Shown: one piece after another, positions 25,942 to 33,670 of the stretch
Position numbering within the stretch: position 1 is the first letter of the stretch
How the letters are laid out: each line of letters begins with the position of its first letter
Source: Deltaproteobacteria bacterium
Lineage (GTDB): Bacteria; Myxococcota; UBA727; VGSZ01
NCBI GenBank assembly: GCA_016177705.1
Contig: JACOUT010000014.1
Span: forward strand, 62,001 to 126,000
DNA length: 64,000 nt
Direction of reading: 5' to 3'
Made by a program: the position numbers and the translations under genes
Notes under the pieces: model-generated
Databases searched by the model: none
Told to the model about the DNA's origin: nothing
Seen by the model: only the letters and a program-made list of their open reading frames with translations

Positions 25942-28136
25942 GCCGTGGCCTGCGCCACGAGATGAGGGAAGCTCGCGCGATACGCCTGCACGTCGGCGTA
26001 GGTGGCGGCGTCGATGCGACGGTCGCAGCGCGAGCACGCGGCGCCGCTGTCACGCGGAAGGTACGTGTGCGTGCCGCCGCGCGCGCAGCCGAAGTCGGGG
26101 TGCAAGAGCGGGTGGAACACGTGGTGCCGCAGCTGGAACCAGGGCGTCACCTCCATCGCGCACGCCTCTCGCTGGCCGTCATTGGTGTAGAGGTGGACGA
26201 CAGCGCGGTTGCGCGGCAGGTGTTGGATCTCGTGCTGCGAGAAGCGCGGCCGCATCTGCTCGCTGTACGAGGTGCTCTGCGACAGGCCCTGGTCCTTGCC
26301 GCGTACGCCCGCCACGAAGACGCCGTGCCGCACTCCTTGCAGCGACGCGTTCGTCGAGGTGCTCGCGACCATCTCTTTGTGCGAGCCGAGCAGCTCCTCG
26401 AAGCGGCCGAGCGTGACGCCGTCGTTGACGCTCAGGAGCGCCTTCGTCCGGAAGTTGCCCTCGACGGTCGCGCGGTACGGCTGTGGAATCTGGTCGAGCG
26501 ACTGCGTGAGGAACACGCTGCATGCACGCGCCTGGCGGCTGACGGCGGTGAAGCTCGCCACGCCTTTGTTCATGAACGCCCAGCACTCATCGACGACGTT
26601 CATGACGAGGCGCTTTGTGTTGCCGCCGCTCTCGGCGAACTGCGACGTCGAGCGGCGCAGCACCTCGGTGTGGAACGCGCGCATGAACATGATGCCGAGG
26701 ACGCGGCACAGCTCGCGCGAGTAGATCGCCTCGGGCACCGAGAACACCACGATGCCCGGCTTGTTCACGACGAGGTCGATGAAGCCGGGAAACGGGCGCG
26801 TCGTACGCATGGAGACGGCGTCCGCGCAGAACGTGCTCGCGACCGACGGCGACGTGAGCTTGCTCAGCTTCGCGGTGAGGCCGGAGATGAGGTGGCCCTG
26901 GTCCTCGGGCTTCATCCTCTGAAAGCGGTTCTGGAAGTAGAGCTGCGCGGTGGTGCCCTCTACACGGCGGTCCTCGATGAGCTGCTGGCGCGCCTTCGGG
27001 TCGTAGGCGAAGCGGTAGACGTCGAGGAGGTTCACGTTGCCGTGGCCGAGGACGATGTCGAAGAGCTGCACGGTGGCCGAGAGGAACTCGGACTCGACGT
27101 TCTCGAAGTATTCCGCGCTGCCGCCGAGCTTCGGCCCGTCGTTGGTCGCGGCGAGGCCGTCGAGCAAGAGCGACGCGCGCAGGTCGGCCGGCGCGTTTCC
27201 GCCGACGGGGTTCCACGTGAGGAAGCGGTCCCGCGGGATGATCGGGCGGCCCTTGGCGTCGAGGACCGGGCGCTGCGCCTCGTCGAGGATTTGGTTTCCT
27301 GGAGAGATGATCCACATCTCGTCTTCGCGGCCGAGCTTCTTGCAGAAGTCGTAGATGCGAAGCGCGTTGTCACCCTTGAGGTCGAGCAAGACGATCGAGG
27401 GGCGGAGCTCCTCGTTCTGCTTGCACTTCATGAGCGCCTGGATCACGAGGGGATACGCGAGGGACGACGTCTTGCCGGAGTCGATGCCGCCGAAGACGAA
27501 CAGGTTCGTCCACAGGCTGTGCTCGCCGAGCACGAGCCACTTCTTCGGGCCGGTCTTCGCGCACTTCCAGTCCTCGGGGTACTCGACGCCGAGGACGAAG
27601 TCGTAGGTGTCTTTGAGCGCCTCAACGATGGTCTGGTAGGGCGCGAGCTTTTGCCCGTCGTCGTCGCAGAGCGGGTGCAGCCAACCGGCGTACGCGACGA
27701 TTGAGAGGACGAGCGACGTCGCCAGCGCCGTGAGCTGCTCGCGTGCGTCGAAGAGCAAGGCGCGGAGGTGCGCGTCGTCGCCGGCACCTTGGGCGATGAG
27801 AAACAGGTGGATCGCTGTGGTGAGCACGAGGCCGTAGCCGAGCGCGCGATTCGCGAGCAGATAGGTCGGCAACCTCGGCGGCTTGAGCCGGCGTATGTGC
27901 TCGACGACCGCGAGCACGAGAACGAGACCGCCGATGCCCGCGGAGATCCAGCGAAGGAGGTCGGGTCTCTTGGCGATCCCGAAGATGAGCTCTGCCAGCG
28001 GCGCGTAGCTCCGCGCGCCGACGAGCGACATCGCGACGGCGGCGACGAAGCACGCGGTGCCGAAGACGGGCGCGAGCGCGGGCTTCTTGTGAAGCCCTGC
28101 GTCGCTCGCCGGCGCAGTAGAGCTCTTGCTGTTCAT
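25938..28136 (-). CDS. virD4: Type IV coupling protein VirD4/TraG
   Basis: The coupling protein brings the relaxase-DNA complex to the secretion channel. The 732-residue product has about four membrane spans in its first 155 residues, Walker A GGIDSGKT (216-223) and Walker B LVMNVVDECWAFM. The latter is followed by SRQARACSVFLTQSLDQI, the usual downstream motif. The extra spans and a C-terminal Cys pair (CSRCD) depart from the classical two-span form. ATG at 28136 overlaps the upstream stop (ATGA). Presence of virD4 argues for conjugation rather than a protein-only secretion system. Confidence 0.9.
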   Translation of the reverse strand: MNSKSSTAPASDAGLHKKPALAPVFGTACFVAAVAMSLVGARSYAPLAELIFGIAKRPDLLRWISAGIGGLVLVLAVVEHIRRLKPPRLPTYLLANRALGYGLVLTTAIHLFLIAQGAGDDAHLRALLFDAREQLTALATSLVLSIVAYAGWLHPLCDDDGQKLAPYQTIVEALKDTYDFVLGVEYPEDWKCAKTGPKKWLVLGEHSLWTNLFVFGGIDSGKTSSLAYPLVIQALMKCKQNEELRPSIVLLDLKGDNALRIYDFCKKLGREDEMWIISPGNQILDEAQRPVLDAKGRPIIPRDRFLTWNPVGGNAPADLRASLLLDGLAATNDGPKLGGSAEYFENVESEFLSATVQLFDIVLGHGNVNLLDVYRFAYDPKARQQLIEDRRVEGTTAQLYFQNRFQRMKPEDQGHLISGLTAKLSKLTSPSVASTFCADAVSMRTTRPFPGFIDLVVNKPGIVVFSVPEAIYSRELCRVLGIMFMRAFHTEVLRRSTSQFAESGGNTKRLVMNVVDECWAFMNKGVASFTAVSRQARACSVFLTQSLDQIPQPYRATVEGNFRTKALLSVNDGVTLGRFEELLGSHKEMVASTSTNASLQGVRHGVFVAGVRGKDQGLSQSTSYSEQMRPRFSQHEIQHLPRNRAVVHLYTNDGQREACAMEVTPWFQLRHHVFHPLLHPDFGCARGGTHTYLPRDSGAACSRCDRRIDAATYADVQAYRASFPHLVAQATA

Positions 28137-29209
28137 TCGTTCGGCTTCTTTCGCTCTTCGTCGATGATGAGGGTGCTGGCGTCGTGCTCGGGCGTCGGCC
28201 GCGACGGCTGCGCGAGCGCGAGCGCGTAGACGTACGCGCGATGGAGAACGACCTCGTTGTTCAACGCCGCGTCGAGCTCGCGACGACAGAAGTGGCTGTC
28301 GTTCGCGCCGCCCTTGTCGACAAACGACTCGAAGTCCGCGTAGACGGCCTCACGCTTGTCCGTCGGCAGCAGCGGGAGCTCGTTGACGAGCTGGTCACGA
28401 AGGGCGCGCATCGTGTCGCGGTAGCGGTCGTCCAGGTCGCGCGCGACGAGGGCGATGGCGATGACCTGGTCCTCGTGCTCCCTGAGCCGCTCGGGAGGCG
28501 CCTCCTCGAGCGCGACGCGTTGCCGAGCGTGGATCGCGAGCACGCGCTCACGGTTGCTGAAGACGTCGGAGGTCTTCAGGGCTTCGGCGACGGAGGTGAT
28601 GTGCTCGGCGCGCCGCGGATCGTCCGACTCGATCGTCAAGAACCTGCGCTGCGAGTCGTACATCGACGCGACGAGCGCGCGCTCGTGCGCCGTCGCCAGC
28701 GCAACGCGGTCACGCGGCGACTCTTCGCGCTGGTCGTCCTGCACCGGGATGTCGCGCGCCGCGTGGTACGTCGCCGTCGGCGCCACCTGCCGCACGTCGA
28801 GGTCTGTGGGCCGTTCGTCGAAGCGCAGCGGCCGATCGCGCGGCGTCGGCGGCTCGGGGACGAGCGACTGGAACACGTCCGACGACGAGCGACCGCTTCG
28901 GTCGTCGGGCATGGTCGGCGGCTCTTGGCCGCGCACGTCGACCGGCGCCGGGACCTGCTTTGCGCCATCCGGGACGTCGCGGAGCACGTCATCGACGAGG
29001 GCACGCGGAATCATCATCCGCTCCGGGCCGCGCGAGCGCAGCTCGAAGATGTTCGCGCCTCCTTCGAACGAGCGCTCCGGCTGCGTCGGGGCTTCATGCA
29101 GTCGCATCGTGCTGTCGTCGAGGTTGTCGCCCGGGCGCACGAAGCGGCGGGCGCCCTCGTCGAGCGCGCGGACCGGCAGCGGCCGCAGGCGTTCTCTGAC
29201 GTCGTTCAT
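28133..29209 (-). CDS. Unknown protein encoded between the sigma-like gene and virD4
   Basis: This encodes 358 residues, highly charged, with a disordered N-terminal half rich in Pro, Arg and Asp and a helical C-terminal half (ALVASMYDSQRRFL, DDRYRDTMRALRDQLVNEL, ELDAALNNEVVLHRAYVYAL). ATG at 29209 overlaps the previous stop (ATGA). The reading frame is open for 130 more codons upstream, but there the sigma-like frame has the far higher G/C at third positions, so the longer start was rejected. No family is recognised; it may bridge to the coupling protein. Confidence 0.65.
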   Translation of the reverse strand: MNDVRERLRPLPVRALDEGARRFVRPGDNLDDSTMRLHEAPTQPERSFEGGANIFELRSRGPERMMIPRALVDDVLRDVPDGAKQVPAPVDVRGQEPPTMPDDRSGRSSSDVFQSLVPEPPTPRDRPLRFDERPTDLDVRQVAPTATYHAARDIPVQDDQREESPRDRVALATAHERALVASMYDSQRRFLTIESDDPRRAEHITSVAEALKTSDVFSNRERVLAIHARQRVALEEAPPERLREHEDQVIAIALVARDLDDRYRDTMRALRDQLVNELPLLPTDKREAVYADFESFVDKGGANDSHFCRRELDAALNNEVVLHRAYVYALALAQPSRPTPEHDASTLIIDEERKKPNE

Positions 29210-30249
29210 CGTCCGCTCCGGGTCCGGCCGTCCTTCCGAGCGGGCGCCGACGTCGTCTGCGCGCGCTTGGTCGAGCTGGGCGTGTTCGCGCGCCGCGTCG
29301 TCGGCGCGAGGCGTCCGTTCGTCATCCTCGGGGCGTGGTCGGGCCCAGCCGGGGGGAGGAAACGGGCGGACTTGTTCGTCGGCGGAGTCGAGCGCGCGCA
29401 GTCGCTCTTCGGCAGACTCGATGCGTTCGAGCGCCTGCGGTCGAAGCTCCGAGAGCCCGCGCTGCTCAGCCTTCCCCGTCCGGTCTTCATGCTGAAGCTC
29501 GGCGTCGACGCCTCGGTGCTGAGGTCGAACGTCGGCTTCTGCACCTGCGTCGCGTCCTCGCGCTTCCGAAGGATCGTCTGGGAGCTGGCGGCTGCGCATG
29601 GTGTCTCCTTGCGGAAGGGGCGGTTGATGCGGACGGGCTCGTTGCTCGGCGCGGGACGCCGGCGTCCGGCGTCTCTCACGACGCGCGCGACGTGCGCGGC
29701 CGGGTTCGTGATCTCGATGCGGCTGGGGTTGTCTTCGGGGAGACCCAGGAGGCGCCGCGACGCGCGAAGCATGCCGATCTTGTTCGCGGGTGCTGGCGTG
29801 CGCACGTCCTCGGCGTCGGCTTTGAGGCGGTTGAGCACGACGTTCTCGTGCGTCGACCGCATCATGCCTGCGAGCGCGACGAGGTCATCGTTGAGACGAT
29901 GGCGATCCGCGAGGCGCTCTTGGTCGGCGGACTTGAAGATGTCCTTTCCGTTGATGGTGCCGCTGGTGAACTCGCCGGTGTCGCGCTCTTCGAAGCGAAA
30001 CTCCGGCGCGTCGCGCATCATCCGGTGATCGCCGCGGATCGCCATCGCACAGGTCTTGCGCGCGACGCCGATCAAGTACGCCTTGTCGCTCTGCGTCGCT
30101 CGCTTCCTGTCGCGCGTCTTCCAGAAGTTGAGCTTGATCTCTTGAACGATGTCGTCGAGGTCGGCGCCGCTGAAGTTGCTCGCCTTGGCGATCGTGACGA
30201 TGAGGCCTTCGTTCTCGCGAATCGTCTTGTTGTAGGTCGCTTCGTCCAT
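29206..30249 (-). CDS. Sigma-70-like (ECF-type region 2) protein with a basic disordered tail
   Basis: The 347-residue protein begins with a segment that reads as sigma region 2: ENEGLIVTIAKASNFSGADLDDIVQEIKLNFWKTRDR, with AYLIGVARKTCAMAIRGDHR after it. A possible degenerate region 4 follows (LVALAGMMRSTHENVVLNRL and on to about residue 170). The last 150 residues are Arg/Ser/Thr/Pro-rich and disordered, unlike normal sigma factors. It is the first gene of the transfer operon and overlaps the next by ATGA. It may direct transcription of the element's genes; a DNA-binding role without sigma activity is also possible. Confidence 0.6.
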   Translation of the reverse strand: MDEATYNKTIRENEGLIVTIAKASNFSGADLDDIVQEIKLNFWKTRDRKRATQSDKAYLIGVARKTCAMAIRGDHRMMRDAPEFRFEERDTGEFTSGTINGKDIFKSADQERLADRHRLNDDLVALAGMMRSTHENVVLNRLKADAEDVRTPAPANKIGMLRASRRLLGLPEDNPSRIEITNPAAHVARVVRDAGRRRPAPSNEPVRINRPFRKETPCAAASSQTILRKREDATQVQKPTFDLSTEASTPSFSMKTGRGRLSSAGSRSFDRRRSNASSLPKSDCARSTPPTNKSARFLPPAGPDHAPRMTNGRLAPTTRRANTPSSTKRAQTTSAPARKDGRTRSGR

Positions 30250-30329
30250 GACTCACTCCATGAGCGACGGGGCGCGTCGCCTTGTTCGGGCGCTTGCGCG
30301 CGTTTGGTTCTCGCGGCGCGTCGGCGCCG

Positions 30330-30581
30330 CTACTCGGACTTGGGCTGGGGCATTTCGTCGTTCGGCAGCGCGACGCAGCGGCCGTCGACCGGCGACGCCT
30401 GCAGCACGATGTTCAGGCCGCCCTGCTTGTTCGGGAACGCCGCGCCGATCTCGGTCCAGCGTCCCTTCTCCACGCCGTCCTTCTCGTAGTTGCGCACGAC
30501 GAAGATGCGGTGCGACGGCTTCCTGCTGGTGTTGCCGCTGTTGGTCTCGTCCACGGGTTCCTCCTGGGCGCTGCTCGTCAT
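30330..30581 (-). CDS. Small 'WxxxGxAF' family protein, copy A
   Basis: The 83-residue protein has the core SHRIFVVRNY...RWTEIGAAFPNKQGG...VLQASPVDG. The same pattern (aromatic start, W-T/N-x-I/V-G-x-A, N-x-x-G, hydrophobic strand, P-V) recurs in the genes at 35083 and 38874, so these are paralogues. Such short beta-rich proteins are common on mobile elements, but I know no function. It lies 80 bases before the sigma-like gene in the same direction and could head the transfer transcript. Confidence 0.65.
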   Translation of the reverse strand: MTSSAQEEPVDETNSGNTSRKPSHRIFVVRNYEKDGVEKGRWTEIGAAFPNKQGGLNIVLQASPVDGRCVALPNDEMPQPKSE

Positions 30582-30834
30582 CCGCAGACGCAGCGCTCAT
30601 GGAGACCAGTTGCCGCGGCGAGGCACTTCGATCGGGACGAAGCGCACACGGTGACGCGGCACACGAAACGGCCCGTGTCTTGCTCAGCGCATTGCGTCGA
30701 GATTGAAAGCGAGATTTCATGGGCGCTGTGGATCGCAGCTGGCGTGCCTAGGCTGCGTGTCGACGTCACGTGCATGAGATCGTCGCGAATAGTCTGCGGA
30801 TTTCGTGCAGCGCCCGCGCATTCTCTCCGTCGGC

Positions 30835-30884
30835 GCGTTCCGCTTGGCGCGGAACGCGTTTCAACTGCGTTCCAGGTGGAACGC
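30835..30884. promoter_or_regulatory. Two tandem GCGTTCC-GGAACGC palindromes in a divergent intergenic region
   Basis: The 391-base gap between the starts at 30581 (minus) and 30973 (plus) contains no convincing gene. It holds two perfect inverted repeats with the same half-site. GCGTTCCGC (30835-30843) pairs with GCGGAACGC (30849-30857), and GCGTTCCA (30867-30874) pairs with TGGAACGC (30877-30884). Centre-to-centre distance is about 30 bases, three helical turns. This is the pattern of an operator pair for a dimeric regulator controlling one or both flanking genes. No clear -10/-35 pair was identified. Confidence 0.6.
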
Positions 30885-30972
30885 GGTCCGAACGGATTCC
30901 GCGGACGCTCGCCGCTTTCTCTTTGGCACCGCGGTTGCGGATGGGAGCGCTCATCCACAACAGGAGAACGCC

Positions 30973-31803
30973 ATGCGCCGCGCTCGTACATTGACCCTTA
31001 TCGTCGCCGTCCCCGTGTTCGCTGCTTGCTCGGTCGGAAAAATCACCGGCGAAGTCGACGGCGATCTCGTTCCCGCGTTCAACACGGGGATCGTCTACGA
31101 AGCCAACCAACTCACCGCCGATGACGACGTCGTCGCGGTGGCGGCCTTCTACACCTTCGGCGGCGGCTGCGACTTGGTCGCGGAGCAGATGGATGTGAAG
31201 GCGGACGGCATCCGCGGCCTTGTCGACGGCAAGGACGTCGAGAAGCTCATCGACGACGTGAAGGCGTTCGAGGACGACAACATGCCCGAGGACTACTGGG
31301 CGGCGTACGTGATCCTCGCTGGCGAGAACGAGAACGACATCGAGGACGACTTCAAGATCGACGACGGTGACGAGACCGCCGTGCTCGTCTGTCATCACAC
31401 GGGTGGTGTCGATGCTCCCCGCGAGGAGCCGCAGGCCGCGCTGCTCCCGGACTACGGCGCCGCGTTCTTCAAGGACTCCAATCGCGACTGCTTCGTGGCG
31501 AACGAGGGCGAGGTGCGCGTGAGCCTCTACGACGGCAAGAGCATCTCGCTGGTGGCCGAGGTCGAGCTGGTCGACGCGGACGACGATGACGCGGGAGAGG
31601 TCGAGCTCGGCGCGCTCGCCGCGCATTGTCCGGCGACAGAGAGCGCCGTGGACGGCTTGCTCGAGGAGGCATCGGACCTCGTCGCCGCGGACGGCGCTGC
31701 CGGTGGCAACGACAGCTGCCAGTTCGCGAACGACGGCGAGTGCGATCACCCCGGCGTTGGTACCGGCGCTTGTGAAGACGGCACGGACATCTCCGACTGC
31801 TAA
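30973..31803 (+). CDS. Lipoprotein with acidic body and Cys-rich C-terminal tail
   Basis: The 276-residue protein has a lipoprotein signal (MRRARTLTLIVAVPVFAAC, Cys at 19). The body is strongly acidic, with repeated D/E runs (AGENENDIEDDFKIDDGDE). The tail, NDSCQFANDGECDHP...GACEDGTDISDC, is a short Cys/Asp-rich calcium- or LDL-receptor-A-like motif known from secreted proteins of myxobacteria and others. AGGAG lies seven bases before the ATG. It faces away from the transfer operon, behind the palindrome pair. The function is unknown; a surface role is likely. Confidence 0.75.
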   Translation: MRRARTLTLIVAVPVFAACSVGKITGEVDGDLVPAFNTGIVYEANQLTADDDVVAVAAFYTFGGGCDLVAEQMDVKADGIRGLVDGKDVEKLIDDVKAFEDDNMPEDYWAAYVILAGENENDIEDDFKIDDGDETAVLVCHHTGGVDAPREEPQAALLPDYGAAFFKDSNRDCFVANEGEVRVSLYDGKSISLVAEVELVDADDDDAGEVELGALAAHCPATESAVDGLLEEASDLVAADGAAGGNDSCQFANDGECDHPGVGTGACEDGTDISDC

Positions 31804-31804
31804 G

Positions 31805-31843
31805 GCGGTTCCTTGCGCATAAGCCTTGCGCAGGGAAGACCGC
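31805..31843. terminator. Long hairpin between convergent genes
   Basis: GCGGT-TCC-TTGCGCA and TGCGCAG-GGA-AGACCGC form a stem of about 14 pairs with small mismatches around loop TAAGCCT. It lies directly after the stop at 31803 (plus) and before the stop at 31851 (minus), so it can terminate both transcripts. No long T tract follows. Confidence 0.6.
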
Positions 31844-31850
31844 TCTTGGG

Positions 31851-32462
31851 TCAGCGGTAGCGTTGGTCGCGTGGGTGGCCGGGCAGGATCCCGAGGCGGA
31901 ACAGCGACGCGAAGCCGTCGTCACCGAGCAGAACGATGTCGAGCAGAGTGACGTCAACGAGCGCACACGCGGCCTGGAGCTGCTCAGCCATCTTCGCGTC
32001 GTCGACGGTCGGGACCGCGCGACGTCCGCGGCGGTTCACCCCGATGACGACGCGAGTGACGCCCGCGCCGAGGGTCGCCCTCAGGACGAGCGCAGGCTCA
32101 AGCGCCGTGCTCGTCGCCTTCGCGACGGTGAGGCGGCGGTCGAGTGCGATGGTGATGTCCATCGCATCGTCGTTCACGAAACGCGGGGCGCAGATGGCCG
32201 CGACATCGACGGGCGCTCGGACCCGTCGCCCCGCCGGTGAGGGGAGCATCCAAGCGCGGCGGCCGAGCTCCAGCGCGGCCGCCAAGCGAGGTCCGCTCCG
32301 CAGCGCGCGCACCGCTACGTCGCGCGCCGCGCCGACGAGGCTCAGCGCCTCCTCGGCGGCTCGTGCCTCGTCGTGCTGGACTCCCGCGAGCGCAAGCAAC
32401 TCGCGCGTCGGCAGGCAGTGAGCACCGAGCGCCGTGATGTCCCGCTTCGTTCGTGACGTCAT
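31851..32462 (-). CDS. RadC/JAB-like protein lacking the metal-binding motif
   Basis: The 203-residue product follows the RadC layout. An N-terminal helical region (LPTRELLALAG) leads into the JAB domain, ending with VTLLDIVLLGDDGFASLFRLGIL, which matches the RadC C-terminus (LLDHVVIGDGxxxSLxExGLL). Where RadC has the metal ligands H-N-H-P-S-G after the strand 'RVVL', this protein has VIGVNRRGRRAVPT, so both histidines are absent. RadC genes are frequent on mobile elements; this one should be catalytically dead as a metalloprotease-like enzyme but could still bind DNA or protein. Confidence 0.7.
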   Translation of the reverse strand: MTSRTKRDITALGAHCLPTRELLALAGVQHDEARAAEEALSLVGAARDVAVRALRSGPRLAAALELGRRAWMLPSPAGRRVRAPVDVAAICAPRFVNDDAMDITIALDRRLTVAKATSTALEPALVLRATLGAGVTRVVIGVNRRGRRAVPTVDDAKMAEQLQAACALVDVTLLDIVLLGDDGFASLFRLGILPGHPRDQRYR

Positions 32463-32531
32463 CGATGTCGAACCTCCTCGCGCACCGATGCGGCGCGCCA
32501 GCGGCTCGGCGCCGCAACGGTGGGTCGAAAA

Positions 32532-32543
32532 GGCAGATCTGCC
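32532..32543. promoter_or_regulatory. 12-base perfect palindrome between divergent genes
   Basis: GGCAGATCTGCC is self-complementary over all 12 bases. It lies between the RadC-like gene (start 32462, minus) and the receiver gene (start about 32579, plus), where a shared operator would be expected. A second, shorter palindrome TGACGTCA overlaps the RadC-like start. Confidence 0.4.
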
Positions 32544-32578
32544 CTCAAGTTCGGGTGCGGCGTGCCGATAAGTCGAGA

Positions 32579-32971
32579 GTGCGCAGGTGTCTGTTCGTCG
32601 ATGACGAGCCCCTCATCCCCTCGTCCATCCGGCGGCTCCTGCGCGCTGAGCCATACGAGTGCGTCTTCGCCGAGCACCCGCACGCGGCGCTCGTCGCGTG
32701 CCGCGCAGGTCCGTTCGACGTTGTCGTGAGCGACTTTCGCATGCCGGAGATGAATGGCGTCGAGCTCTTGCGCGAAGTCCGCGTGCTATTGCCGGAGTCG
32801 GTGCGACTGCTCCTGACGGGGCAGAGCTGCCCGATAGCAACCGTCGCTGCGCTCCGCGACGGCACCCTACATGACGTTCTCCTGAAGCCGTTCGAGCGAG
32901 AGACGCTCGCCGGGGCGATCCGCGCCGCGCTCTCCGGGGAGCTTCAACAGCAGGTCCGCTCGCATCCATAG
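32579..32971 (+). CDS. Stand-alone response-regulator receiver domain
   Basis: This is a single receiver domain with all key residues: acidic pair in FVDDEP, phospho-acceptor Asp in VVSDFRMPEMNG, Thr in LLLTG and Lys in LLKPFE. No output domain follows; about 130 residues from GTG at 32579. The frame is open back to an ATG at 32453, but that start would overlap the divergent RadC-like gene and add a basic stretch with poor codon usage. No histidine kinase is nearby; the Hanks kinase in the secretion operon does not normally pair with receivers. Confidence 0.75.
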   Translation: MRRCLFVDDEPLIPSSIRRLLRAEPYECVFAEHPHAALVACRAGPFDVVVSDFRMPEMNGVELLREVRVLLPESVRLLLTGQSCPIATVAALRDGTLHDVLLKPFERETLAGAIRAALSGELQQQVRSHP

Positions 32972-33085
32972 GTTGCGGCGACGTCTTCGTCTGCCGCATT
33001 CAGGGGTGTACCAGCGTCCGACGCCGCTCGACGGGGCGCCCTACGATTGCTTCGCAGAGTCCGCGCGTGATGGGAGCGGCCTCGG

Positions 33086-33526
33086 TTATGTCGCCCGAAG
33101 CGCAAGTTCCATGCGGCCAGCGGATTCGTCGAACATCGTCCAGGCAATCGTCCAGGGATGAGCACTTCCCTTGAGCAGGAAGCGGTGTGTCGCCGGTTGG
33201 CGGTACCAGGACACGTCGCTTACCCATTCGGCGTCGATCGGGCGTCCACCACGCTGTCCCGAACCGTGCGTCATGCCGAACACAAGCTCAGTCGCGGATA
33301 TCTCCCGCAGACGTTCGAGGACGTACGGGGCGGCGTTGTTTCTGACGACGGCGGGGTTGTCTTCGACGGACATTGACCAAGCTTCAGTGCGCATTCTGTT
33401 TGCCTCGTGCATGACGAGCCGACGAAGCCATGCCGCCACGCTGACTCCATCCTCAGCCGCACGCCGGCCTACCCAACGTGCGAGCGGAGCGGGAAGCCGT
33501 GTCTGGATGAGTTCGTCAGATGCCAT
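33086..33526 (-). CDS. Ribbon-helix-helix-like regulator with C-terminal extension
   Basis: The 146-residue protein begins LIQTRLPAPLARWVGRRAAE followed by GVSVAAWLRRLVMHEA, the strand-helix-helix pattern of CopG/Arc-type DNA-binding proteins. The remaining 100 residues form a separate domain (AEWVSDVSWYRQPATHRFLLKG, WTIAWTMFDESAGRMELALRA) of unknown type. The start ATG at 33526 lies inside a perfect 12-base inverted repeat, suggesting self-repression. Confidence 0.65.
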   Translation of the reverse strand: MASDELIQTRLPAPLARWVGRRAAEDGVSVAAWLRRLVMHEANRMRTEAWSMSVEDNPAVVRNNAAPYVLERLREISATELVFGMTHGSGQRGGRPIDAEWVSDVSWYRQPATHRFLLKGSAHPWTIAWTMFDESAGRMELALRAT

Positions 33527-33548
33527 GATGTTTTTTACATCATGGCAT
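33520..33548. promoter_or_regulatory. Perfect 12-base inverted repeat over the start codon of the RHH gene
   Basis: ATGCCATGATGT (33520-33531) and ACATCATGGCAT (33537-33548) are exact reverse complements separated by TTTTT. The start codon of the minus-strand gene is contained in the left arm. A dimer bound here would block transcription or initiation, and in RNA the arms would form a hairpin hiding the start codon. A TTGCAG/CATGAT promoter with 17-base spacing upstream is possible but weak. Confidence 0.65.
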
Positions 33549-33670
33549 ATCAACCACCTCGCTGCAATGTTGGAATCGTTACACGACGCCAGCCGCCCGT
33601 TGCCGGAGCCAATTCGGTCGCACTTATCTTCGGGCCGTACACGAAGTCGCGCGCGCGGGTGAGCAGCACT

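Noticed and set aside
25962..27704. A 580-codon plus-strand frame opposite virD4
   Set aside because: It mirrors the virD4 codons (long runs of Arg/Val/Glu/Leu) with no recognisable motif; an antisense artefact.
28133..29599. A 488-codon minus-strand frame beginning at 29599 as one long gene
   Set aside because: Between 29206 and 29599 the overlapping sigma-like frame has far higher G/C at third positions, and its stop forms an ATGA with an internal ATG at 29209, so the shorter gene from 29209 was kept.
32453..32971. The ATG at 32453 as start of the receiver protein
   Set aside because: It overlaps the divergent RadC-like start and adds a basic stretch with poor codon usage before the receiver fold; GTG at 32579 was preferred.
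33086..33553. A toxin-antitoxin pair starting with the RHH gene
   Set aside because: No second small gene is coupled to it on either side, and the long C-terminal extension is not antitoxin-like.
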